Origin: CAZIUL01 sp964542475 | GTDB lineage: Bacteria > Planctomycetota > B15-G4 > CAYZWU01 | NCBI GenBank assembly: GCA_964542475.1 | Contig: CAZIUL010000003.1 | Span: 111,911 to 175,910 of the forward strand | Direction: 5' to 3' | DNA length: 64,000 nucleotides | Part shown: one piece after another, positions 41,955 through 49,616 of the stretch | Numbering within the stretch: position 1 is the stretch's first letter | Layout: each line of letters opens with the position of its first letter | Position numbers and translations under genes: made by a program | The notes under the pieces: model-generated | What the model was told of the DNA's origin: nothing | The model's database searches: none | Seen by the model: the letters and a program-made list of their open reading frames with translations, nothing else

Positions 41955-44390
41955 TTATATGTCTAAATTTATCGCCTCTAACGCATTTTTTTCTATGAAG
42001 CTTCTTCTAGCTTCTACCTCAGTTCCCATCAAAATTGTAAATATTTTATCAGCCATTATAACATCTTCTATTTTCACGTTGTACAATTTTCTTGTTGCCG
42101 GATTCATTGTAGATTCCCATAGCTGATCTGGGTTCATTTCGCCAAGTCCTTTATATCTTTGAATATCTATGTCTTTTCGATTTTTTTCCCCCAGCAGCGC
42201 AAGCAATTCTTCAATGTTGCATATTTCTTTTTTATCTCCATTTCTTTCTACAAGATATTTTTTATTGTCTTCAATATAATCTTTTATCAAAAATCCGCAC
42301 TTTTCTATTTTTAATAGCGCATCCTCAATATCTGTGTGTTCATAATATTCGAAGACAATGTAATCGTAATCGCTGTTACCGTTATCAAAACTTATTATAA
42401 GTTCTTTTCCCTTTTTCTTTTCTTCTTTTACAAAAAAAGAGTCAACCTCATCCATGGTATAAAAATAATTGTCTTCTCCCTTTTTAGAGACAACGTGGTA
42501 AGCGGGTAAATTGTTGTCTTCTTCATTCCATAATTTCAAATAATCTTTATATTCAATTCCTCTTCTTTCTCGAGTGATATATTTTTTATATTTTTCAAGT
42601 TTTTGTAAAGAACGCATTAAACTGACAAAGTCGTTTTTCTTGGCTATCAATTCGCCATTTTCATCTGAAATTGATGCGTTGTTTAGGATAATGGTTAGTA
42701 TTGAATCCCCCAGTTCTTTTTCGCTATGTATATATTTTGATTCTTTCTTGTTTTTTATTTTATAAAGCGGAGGAACAGCAATATACACCTTTCCTTCCTC
42801 AATAAGCTCGGGCGCTTGTCTGAAGAAAAATGTTAAAAGCAGTGTCCTAATATGAGATCCATCCACATCTGCATCGGTCATTATAATAATTTTTCCATAA
42901 CGTATTTTATTAATATCAAAATCATCTTTTCCAAGTCCGGTACCGATTGCCGTTATTATTGTTCTTATTTCATTATGATTAAATATTTTATCTATTCTTG
43001 CCTTTTCAACGTTCAGAATTTTTCCTTTTAGTGGCAAAATTGCCTGGTATTTTCTGTCTCTCGCCTGCTTTGCTGATCCTCCTGCGGACTCCCCCTCTAC
43101 AAGGTATAATTCCGTTAAAGAGCTGTCCTTGTTTTGACAATCAGAAAGTTTTCCGGGTAGATTTCCACCCGCCAATGCCCCCTTTCTCCTAACCAGTTCT
43201 CTTTGCCTCTTCGCCGCGTCGCGGGCTCTCATGGCTAAAACAGCTTTTCCTATGATTAGTTTTGCCGTTTGAGGGAATTCTTCTAATATATTGCTAAGTT
43301 CCTCTCCAACAATGTTCTCAACAATTCCCTGAACTTCTCTATTACCCAATTTAATTTTTGTTTGACTTTCAAATTGAGGTTCTGGAATTTGAATCGAAAC
43401 CACGGCAGAAAGACCTTCTCTGAAATCATCGCCGCTAGGTATTTTATCACTTTTCTTTAGGAACTTTTCTTTTTTTGCATAGCTATTTAGAGTCCTTGTA
43501 AGCGCGGACTTAAAGCCGGACAGGTGTGATCCTCCCTCTCTTGTATTAATGCTATTTACAAAAGAGTGAATGTTTTCTCTAAAACCATCGTTATATTGTA
43601 AAGCTATTTCAAAGATACCGTCCTGAGTTTCTTTATTGAAATAAATTACATCTTTATGTATTACATTTTTATTCTTGTTTAATATTTCTACAAAAGAAAT
43701 CAAGCCTTTTGGATAACAAAACTCCTCTTTAATTTGTTTTTTTTCATCTTCAAAAATTATTTTTAAATCTCTTTCACCCATTAAAAATGAAAGCTCTCTT
43801 AGCCTTTTAATTATTATTTCACTTGAAAAATTTAATTCCTCAAAAATCTGGGAATCCGGCTTGAATGTTATTTTCGTCCCGTTTTTATCTGTTTTACCAA
43901 TTTGTTTTAATTCAGATTTTTTCTTTCCCCTAGAATAAATTTGATAATATATATTTCCATCACGATATACTTCTACTTCTAACTTTTCAGACAAGGCATT
44001 AACACAAGAAACGCCGACGCCATGCAATCCGCCAGAGATCTTATATGTTCCTTTGTCAAATTTTCCTCCTGCGTGAAGTTTACACATAATTACTTCAAGA
44101 GCAGGAATTTTTTCTTCTTTGTGTATATCAATTGGAATGCCTCGTCCATTGTCTTCAATGGAGACGCTTTCATCGACATTTATTTTAACTTTAATCAGAT
44201 TACATTGACTAAAGTTATACGCTTCGTCTACACTGTTATCAACAACTTCAAACAAACATCTATGTAACCCCCCTATTGATTTATCACCTATATACATTGC
44301 CGGTCGTTTTCTGACCGCATTAATTCCTTCTAACACCTTTATGGATGAAGAATCATAAGAGTTTTTTATTTCCTTTTTATCTTTTGTCAT
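41955..44390 (-). CDS. gyrB: DNA gyrase subunit B
   Basis: 811 residues from the ATG at 44390 (a TTG three codons earlier is possible). ATPase GHKL motifs: VDEAYNFSQC, VEDNGRGIPIDIHKEE-like SIEDNGRGIPID, GGLHGVGVSCVNALS. The TOPRIM domain has LYLVEGESAGGSAKQARDRKYQAILPLKGKILNVEKA and MTDADVDGSHIRTLLLTFF. The C-terminus IQRYKGLGEMNPDQLWEST is diagnostic of GyrB over ParE in most lineages. A Glu/Lys-rich insertion of about 140 residues between TOPRIM and tail is as in planctomycete-like GyrB. It introduces negative supercoils together with GyrA, which is not in the window. It overlaps the DciA gene by 14 bases. Confidence 0.95.
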   Translation of the reverse strand: MTKDKKEIKNSYDSSSIKVLEGINAVRKRPAMYIGDKSIGGLHRCLFEVVDNSVDEAYNFSQCNLIKVKINVDESVSIEDNGRGIPIDIHKEEKIPALEVIMCKLHAGGKFDKGTYKISGGLHGVGVSCVNALSEKLEVEVYRDGNIYYQIYSRGKKKSELKQIGKTDKNGTKITFKPDSQIFEELNFSSEIIIKRLRELSFLMGERDLKIIFEDEKKQIKEEFCYPKGLISFVEILNKNKNVIHKDVIYFNKETQDGIFEIALQYNDGFRENIHSFVNSINTREGGSHLSGFKSALTRTLNSYAKKEKFLKKSDKIPSGDDFREGLSAVVSIQIPEPQFESQTKIKLGNREVQGIVENIVGEELSNILEEFPQTAKLIIGKAVLAMRARDAAKRQRELVRRKGALAGGNLPGKLSDCQNKDSSLTELYLVEGESAGGSAKQARDRKYQAILPLKGKILNVEKARIDKIFNHNEIRTIITAIGTGLGKDDFDINKIRYGKIIIMTDADVDGSHIRTLLLTFFFRQAPELIEEGKVYIAVPPLYKIKNKKESKYIHSEKELGDSILTIILNNASISDENGELIAKKNDFVSLMRSLQKLEKYKKYITRERRGIEYKDYLKLWNEEDNNLPAYHVVSKKGEDNYFYTMDEVDSFFVKEEKKKGKELIISFDNGNSDYDYIVFEYYEHTDIEDALLKIEKCGFLIKDYIEDNKKYLVERNGDKKEICNIEELLALLGEKNRKDIDIQRYKGLGEMNPDQLWESTMNPATRKLYNVKIEDVIMADKIFTILMGTEVEARRSFIEKNALEAINLDI

Positions 44391-44688
44391 TTTTATCAAC
44401 CAAAAGAAATTTAATCTTTTTTATATCAAACAATTCCCTTTTCTTTATTGCACTGAAAATACTCTCCTTTTTAAAACAATTTATCTCATATAATAAACTT
44501 GACGAATTGACAAAAATATATAGTATTCCTTTTTTAAGGTATCCTATTCTTATGCTCTCCATTTCTTTTACTGAAATATTGCTCCGCAAGATAGTATTAA
44601 TCTTATTAAACTGTATGTTTTTTGTGATTCCTTTACTTAACAACAGTTTCTCAATCACCTTATTTAGTTTTTCTGTTTTCCCTCTCAT
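44377..44688 (-). CDS. DUF721/DciA-like protein, putative replicative helicase loader
   Basis: 103 residues. MRGKTEKLNKVIEKLLLSKGI is the N-terminal helix and IRIGYLKKGILYIFVNSSSLLYEINCFKKESIF matches the DUF721 core (strand, then a conserved hydrophobic-Ser pattern, then helix). DciA loads DnaB helicase in most bacteria without DnaC. The position between dnaN and gyrB is the classical location of this gene in many phyla. Diverged sequence, so family assignment leans on context. It lies seven bases after dnaN. Confidence 0.68.
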   Translation of the reverse strand: MRGKTEKLNKVIEKLLLSKGITKNIQFNKINTILRSNISVKEMESIRIGYLKKGILYIFVNSSSLLYEINCFKKESIFSAIKKRELFDIKKIKFLLVDKNDKR

Positions 44689-44695
44689 ATTAATC

Positions 44696-45790
44696 TCATG
44701 TAATTGGCATTATTACATAAAATTCTTTTTCATTATCTTCTATCATACATGAAGATTCTTCATCCTTTAATAGCAATTTAACTTTACTATTCTCAATTAC
44801 TTTTAAATAATCCATAATATAATCAGGATTAAAGCTGATTTCTATCTTCTTTCCGGAATAATCTATACTAATTTCCGCTTTTGATTCTCCTATTCCTTCC
44901 TGATAAGAACTTAATGTTAAGTTTCCTTCTTTAAAAGCCAACAAAACCGAACGGGCCTCTGATCCCGCGGTAATGGCAACTTTTCTAAATGCAGAATAAA
45001 GAACTTCTTTATCAATTGTAATTACTGTTTCATTATTTTTTGGTATTACTTCTTTATATTTGGGGAACTCTCCCTCGAGCAATCTTGCAGCTATTTCAAC
45101 ATTATCTACTTTTACAATAAATTGATTTTTAAATACTTTTAGCTGAATTGGTGTGTTTTCTTTATCTATACTTTTTATAAGTTGAATTATACCTTTTACC
45201 GGTACTACAGAAGAAGATAACAGATTTTCACTTTCTTTTTCTACATCTCCTGCCACGGCCAATCTTCTTCCGTCCGTTGCAACCAATTTTATTCCGGAGT
45301 TTTCGTATCTTTCTACAAGTACCCCGTTGTATGCATAACAACTTAAGTCTTTGGCAACGGAAAATAATGTTTTCTCTGCATAATTTACAAAATCCTTTGA
45401 TTCGATTGATAAAGAATCGCTAAAATCATAATTTGGTATAATTGGAAATTCTTCTGGATCATCACCGATCAATTTAAAATTCGCGTCTTTAGACTTTATT
45501 AAACACTCTCTTCCCGAGAGAGAAAATTCTACGCTCTCATCATCAATCTCCCTGATCATGTTTAATAACTTAACTGCAGGAAGAGCCGCTACCCCATTTT
45601 CCACAATCTCAACATCTTTAATACAATACTTAATTGCAATTTCAAGATCAGTACCTAGAAGAGTGATAATTGAATTATCAACTACAAGTTTTATATCTTG
45701 TAGTATTTGTTTTGTTGATTTTGTTTGGCATATGTTGGATATAAGCAAAATACTTTTTAACAAATATTTCGTTTTGCACTTAAATTTCAT
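44696..45790 (-). CDS. dnaN: DNA polymerase III sliding clamp, beta subunit
   Basis: 364 residues forming three beta-clamp repeats: MKFKCKTKYLLKSILLISNI, YNGVLVERYENSGIKLVATDGRRLAVAGD (the highly conserved TDGRRLA), EFPKYKEVIP, and the C-terminus KLLLKDEESSCMIEDNEKEFYVIMPIT, with the MPI/MPL tail that is near-universal in DnaN. GGAG stands eight bases before the ATG. It tethers polymerase to DNA. First gene of a dnaN-dciA-gyrB run on the minus strand; dnaA, usually just upstream, is absent and is replaced by a 516-base AT-rich gap and parB. Confidence 0.95.
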   Translation of the reverse strand: MKFKCKTKYLLKSILLISNICQTKSTKQILQDIKLVVDNSIITLLGTDLEIAIKYCIKDVEIVENGVAALPAVKLLNMIREIDDESVEFSLSGRECLIKSKDANFKLIGDDPEEFPIIPNYDFSDSLSIESKDFVNYAEKTLFSVAKDLSCYAYNGVLVERYENSGIKLVATDGRRLAVAGDVEKESENLLSSSVVPVKGIIQLIKSIDKENTPIQLKVFKNQFIVKVDNVEIAARLLEGEFPKYKEVIPKNNETVITIDKEVLYSAFRKVAITAGSEARSVLLAFKEGNLTLSSYQEGIGESKAEISIDYSGKKIEISFNPDYIMDYLKVIENSKVKLLLKDEESSCMIEDNEKEFYVIMPIT

Positions 45791-46306
45791 TTTGGAATCT
45801 CCGTAAGAAAGCTTGAATTTTTGATTTAAATTATATGCTTCAAGATTGCAAAAAAAAATTGAATCTTATAAAAAATGAAGAAAAAACTCATATAGACACA
45901 GCTCTTGATGCTCTTTGAATTAAAAAACAAAGTAACAGTTATAATTAATAGCCTAAAATCTTCTTGACTACGCAACAGAATATATAGAAACAAACATTAA
46001 ATATAACAAGTGTATTTTTTATTGTATAAACAATGTCTTCTTATTAAGTAATATATAAATATATTAATAATAATATAAAATGATAATTTAGTAATATTAT
46101 ATAATGTGTTAAAAATTATAAAGATAGGAACATTACATGAAAAACAAAAAGGATGTAAAAAATGTTAATTACGAAAAAAGAAAAGAACTTTGAAAAAGAG
46201 AAAAGAAAAAGAAAGTATAGAATAAAAGTAGAAGAACAGTTTATGACATTGTTTTAAAGTATAAAGACACAAGATATAGTATTTGAAAAAGCAGAGGAAC
46301 CTGAAA
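45791..46306. other. Very AT-rich 516-base gap, candidate replication origin/unwinding region
   Basis: The region between dnaN and parB is almost all A and T, with the richest stretch at about 46015-46130 (runs such as ATATATAAATATATTAATAA). It has the look of a DNA unwinding element next to dnaN. No convincing DnaA box (TTATCCACA or near variants) was found on either strand, so the call rests on composition, neighbours and strand asymmetry only. Confidence 0.4.
46162..46257 (+). CDS. Possible small basic peptide in the dnaN-parB gap
   Basis: 31 codons, MLITKKEKNFEKEKRKRKYR and on to TAA at 46255-46257, with AGGA eight bases before the ATG. An 18-codon frame with its own AGGAAC precedes it at 46138. 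High Lys/Glu content follows from the A-rich DNA, so this may be chance. No known small origin protein (for example L34) matches. Confidence 0.2.
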   Translation: MLITKKEKNFEKEKRKRKYRIKVEEQFMTLF

Positions 46307-47170
46307 CTACCGATCAGGATTTGTTAATAGATCGAAAAGGCGGGAAAAATCAGGCTTTGAGTAAAAATGTATTTTAACGATTCCTTTGTCACCTTTTAAA
46401 CTAATTCCAACTTTTGTTCCTAAAGATGCTTTTAATGCGTTTTCATATGTTTCAATGTTAATTCTGTCTGAATGAGAGACGTTTGTAGTGGTATTGTCAA
46501 CAGATTTTTCTTTGGATCTTTTAGATAGTTTTTCAACTTCTCGTACTGATAGGCCTGAACTAAAAACTTTTCTTGAGACCTTAAGCATCTCTTTTTTGTC
46601 AGAAAAACCAAGCAAAGCGCGGGCATGACCGAAAGAGATTGTTCCACGTGAAACAGACTCTTGGATTTCTTTGGGAAGCTCCAAAAGCCTTAAAGTATTG
46701 GTTATTGTTGACCTGTTTTTTCCCAGTCGTTTGGATACCTCCTCGTGGCTTAACTGTTCAAGCTGTATCATTGCCTGGTAGGCATTTGCTTCTTCGATAG
46801 AATTAAGATTTTCTCTTTGAATATTCTCTACAAGTGCAAGTTGAAGAAGTTTATTATCAGAAACATCCAATATAATTGCAGGAATCTCTTCATAGTTTAG
46901 GGCAATGCATGCTCTTAAACGCCTTTCGCCGGCGATTAGCTCAAAAGAATCCTCTCTTTTTTTTAGAAGAATCGGTTGAAGCAACCCATCGTTTTTAATT
47001 GAGGCGATTAGGTCTTCTAAGCCTTTATTATCAATAAAACTTCTAGGCTGGTGTCGATTTTTATTAATTTTGCTGATTTTAACCTGTTTAATTTTATCAC
47101 CGTCGGAAAAGTCTGGCTTTTTTTGCTGTAATAAATAATCTAAACCCCTTCCTAACTTCTTTTCTACCAT
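46307..47170 (-). CDS. parB: Chromosome partitioning protein ParB
   Basis: 287 residues: LGRGLDYLL head, NRHQPRSFIDNKGLEDLIASIKNDGLLQPILL, the CTPase/parS-clamp motif FELIAGERRLRACIAL, VENIQRENLNSIEEANAYQ, a helix-turn-helix (EEVSKRLGKNRSTITNTLRLLELP) and FGHARALLG. The C-terminal 60 residues form the dimer domain. It binds parS and slides on DNA to organise origin segregation. AAGGAAA precedes the ATG. A parS site lies inside the gene. parA, normally adjacent upstream, is missing; the upstream space holds repeat copy D. Confidence 0.95.
   Translation of the reverse strand: MVEKKLGRGLDYLLQQKKPDFSDGDKIKQVKISKINKNRHQPRSFIDNKGLEDLIASIKNDGLLQPILLKKREDSFELIAGERRLRACIALNYEEIPAIILDVSDNKLLQLALVENIQRENLNSIEEANAYQAMIQLEQLSHEEVSKRLGKNRSTITNTLRLLELPKEIQESVSRGTISFGHARALLGFSDKKEMLKVSRKVFSSGLSVREVEKLSKRSKEKSVDNTTTNVSHSDRINIETYENALKASLGTKVGISLKGDKGIVKIHFYSKPDFSRLFDLLTNPDR
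46640..46655. promoter_or_regulatory. parS centromere site within parB
   Basis: TGTTCCACGTGAAACA differs from the ideal 16-base palindrome TGTTTCACGTGAAACA by one base, and as far as I recall equals the parS copy inside Bacillus subtilis spo0J. It encodes part of the FGHARALL/SVSRGTI region of ParB. Confidence 0.92.
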
Positions 47171-47363
47171 GAGAATTTCCTTAACAAGAGAGTAAGAGAG
47201 AGGAAAGCTTAATAAACAAAAAAACTATAGCAAATAGACTGCAGGAAAATATAGTAGAAAAGAATTTTTTTTATAAAGTAGTAACAAGAGAATGTTGAAA
47301 AGGGAAAGGAGGTGTAGTAGCGGGACGCATAAAAGAAAACAGATCGGTCAAGAGAGCTGGTCG

Positions 47364-47543
47364 TTAGCCCGCTTATTTCATACTCTTCGTCGCGAGGTGC
47401 CGTAAACTGTGTTGTGGCAAGGCGCATGCCTTGAGACAGGCGAATGCCTATTTCTACAGGCTGAGGATCGTCTGCCGACATGAAACGCGGCCAGGGCGGT
47501 AGTTACTGTGGTGCATCAGAAGAGGATGAAAAGGTGGCGACTA
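47364..47543 (+). repeat. Palindromic repeat element, copy D (complete, diverged centre)
   Basis: About 180 bases from TTAGCCCGCTTATTTCATAC to AGAAGAGGATGAAAAGG and GGCGACTA. Left arm is nearly identical to copies B and E; the centre differs (GACAGGCGAATGCCTATTTC) but keeps a small hairpin and CTGAGGATCGTC. The right end supplies the stop codon of the minus-strand gene at 47541. It lies upstream of parB, where parA would be expected. Confidence 0.85.
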
Positions 47544-48029
47544 GGGAATGTTCTGGTTTTTTTCCTTCCAGGCAAGCGCATCCGTCGTTTTTAATGACGC
47601 TAACTCATGCAATGAGTGCAGCTTACACACATAGTGCCCACTATGTTCCTTGCATAAACGGTCAAGCAATGAGGATGCTTCAGAAAACAATCCCTGGTTA
47701 AAGTATATAATAGAACAATAATACAAACCCCAGGGCTCGGCACTTGTTCCTTTAATATTATTTAAAAAGTCTAACATGTCAGGCGTAGAATAAGAATTAT
47801 AGTAATTTGAGTTTTTCTGAAAAAAAGAAAAATCTGTCCAGGCCGCGCTCTTGTCGCGCTCGGCCGCGCCCGCGTAAAACATTAGTGCCACGGGGATTAT
47901 GACCGCAGCGGCGAGCGTCAACATTAGTTTGTTTTTGTGTTTATGAAAAGAAGAAACAAGATTTTTACCAGAGTCTGGAGTTTTAACAACCTCTTTCTGG
48001 GTTTTAGGATTAATGTCTTTTGTTTTCAT
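47541..48029 (-). CDS. Membrane-anchored TPR-like protein, possibly truncated by a repeat
   Basis: 162 residues. A basic N-terminus (about 38 residues) leads to one membrane segment (LMLTLAAAVIIPVALMFYAG) and a helical outer part with two TPR-like units (AEPWGLYYCSIIYFNQGLFSEASSLLDRLCKEHSGHYV). The layout resembles YfgM-like ancillary proteins, but assignment is tentative. The stop codon TAG (47541-47543 on the plus strand as CTA) lies in the right end of repeat copy D, so the original C-terminus may have been lost; YfgM relatives are usually longer. Confidence 0.6.
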   Translation of the reverse strand: MKTKDINPKTQKEVVKTPDSGKNLVSSFHKHKNKLMLTLAAAVIIPVALMFYAGAAERDKSAAWTDFSFFQKNSNYYNSYSTPDMLDFLNNIKGTSAEPWGLYYCSIIYFNQGLFSEASSLLDRLCKEHSGHYVCKLHSLHELASLKTTDALAWKEKNQNIP

Positions 48030-48158
48030 TTAAAAAGTCCGTAACAACAACAAATATCAATGTTTATGATAAAGAGAAATTCTTTGTAAAGTGAACAGTA
48101 ATTGTTATAGTTTAACAATGATATCTAAAAGATAAAGAGTTTTTTAAAGGAAACTAGA

Positions 48159-49616
48159 ATGCTACGAGAAAAAGCAATTTTTACTATAATCGCATTACTT
48201 TTAATTTGTGGATTCGCCTTTTCAGATGTCATAAATTTTAAAGACGGCAGAAAAATCGAAGGAAAAATTGTTTATAAAGATTCAAAAATAGTAAGAATCA
48301 AAACAAAATACGGAACAAATGAATTTTCAATGGCGGACATTTTAAATATCGATGAAAAAGAAACAAAAGAACAAGAATATAATAATCTGGTAAAAAAGAC
48401 AAACCCAAAAGATACTGAAGCTGTTATGAAGCTAGTTGACTGGTGTAATGAAAACGACATGAAGTCACACGCAAGAAATCATTTAAAGGAAATTCTGGAA
48501 TATGACCCGAATAATGAAGAGGCTAGAAAACGGCTTGGATATGTAAAAAACCAAGGAAAATGGATCACTCCAAGAGAATTAGCGATATTAAAAGAGAAGG
48601 AAGATCGGGAAGAAAAGCAAAGTAAAGGGCTGGTTGAATATAAAGGTGAATGGCTACCAAAAGAAGATGTAGAGAAAATAGAATCCGGACTGATCAAGTA
48701 TAAAGGCGAGTGGGTAACAAAAGAGGAGAAAAACCGCCTTGAAAACAACCTTGTATTATATGAAGGGCTGTGGGTAAAAAAAGAAGACGCGGAGAAGATG
48801 AAACAAGGCCTTTTCAACGTAGGCGGTCTTTGGGTAAAAAAGGAAGAGGCAGATAGAGCGCACTCTAACTGGGAAGACCCGTGGATTTTGAAAACGAAAC
48901 ACGTTACGATTAAGACAAGCAAAAACTATGATTATACACTGAAGATGCTTGCTGATGCAGACCTGGCATATAACAGAATTAAGGAACTTGTAAAAATAGA
49001 ACCCGATTTGAAGGAAACCCTAATAACCGTATACGTTCTTTCCTCAATCGAAGAGTACAATAATATAGGAAACGCCATTGGGGACGAAAGGTCTTCGGCA
49101 TATAGCGTTTTTTATGCGGAAGAATCCCCAGAAGATGGACAAATAACAGTGACTTATGCAAGAAGCGATCCCAAAAAAGGAGACACGGATGATTATGTCC
49201 GTTATACTCTCGGCCTGGTAAGGCATTCTGTTGTAGAACAGTATTTAAGAAGAATAGACGAAAAAGACGAGATTCCTTTGTGGTTTATTATTGGTCAGGC
49301 TGCCAAGGTAGACCGCTTTCATAGCGAGGCTTATATTTCTTATTACATAAAGGAGCTTCGAAAGCAGGGTGGATTTATCAAGACAAAACAGTTTTTTGAC
49401 AGTTATTTCAGCTTTTCAGAGCAGCAGATCTATCAGGCCGGCTTACTCTGTGCATATCTTGACAGCAACGACGCAGATGAACAAATAAAAGATCAACTAA
49501 ACGAGGTAATAAAGGCCATTGGGGAAAAGAAGAGAATATCACGGGCTTTCTTGTCGCTTGAAAAATCGCTGATTAAAGGCGAGAAAAGCATAAGGGATTA
49601 TATTTCTAAGCATTAA
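48159..49616 (+). CDS. Secreted protein with tandem 20-residue KGEW repeats, DUF1570-like
   Basis: 485 residues, signal peptide IFTIIALLLICGFAFS. INFKDGRKIEGKIVYKDSKIVRIKTKYGT (24-53) is a small beta domain also seen in the protein at 11047. A helical stretch with TPR character follows (80-130). Then come repeats centred on tryptophans at exact 20-residue spacing, W165, W185, W205 and W225 (GLVEYKGEWLPKED, GLIKYKGEWVTKEE, NLVLYEGLWVKKED, GLFNVGGLWVKKEE), with a related GKW at 135. The C-terminal 240 residues resemble the peptidase-like domain of DUF1570 proteins, but no HExxH is visible (LVRHSVVEQYLRR stands at the expected place). AGGAAA precedes the ATG. Overlaps the phosphofructokinase gene by 11 bases, tail to tail. 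Confidence 0.72.
   Translation: MLREKAIFTIIALLLICGFAFSDVINFKDGRKIEGKIVYKDSKIVRIKTKYGTNEFSMADILNIDEKETKEQEYNNLVKKTNPKDTEAVMKLVDWCNENDMKSHARNHLKEILEYDPNNEEARKRLGYVKNQGKWITPRELAILKEKEDREEKQSKGLVEYKGEWLPKEDVEKIESGLIKYKGEWVTKEEKNRLENNLVLYEGLWVKKEDAEKMKQGLFNVGGLWVKKEEADRAHSNWEDPWILKTKHVTIKTSKNYDYTLKMLADADLAYNRIKELVKIEPDLKETLITVYVLSSIEEYNNIGNAIGDERSSAYSVFYAEESPEDGQITVTYARSDPKKGDTDDYVRYTLGLVRHSVVEQYLRRIDEKDEIPLWFIIGQAAKVDRFHSEAYISYYIKELRKQGGFIKTKQFFDSYFSFSEQQIYQAGLLCAYLDSNDADEQIKDQLNEVIKAIGEKKRISRAFLSLEKSLIKGEKSIRDYISKH

Noticed and set aside
45791..46306. DnaA boxes in the dnaN-parB gap
   Set aside because: The best matches to TTATCCACA differ at two or more positions, as expected by chance in such AT-rich DNA.
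47209..47481. 90-codon minus-strand frame upstream of parB
   Set aside because: Its first half is repeat copy D and the rest is AT-rich non-conserved sequence.
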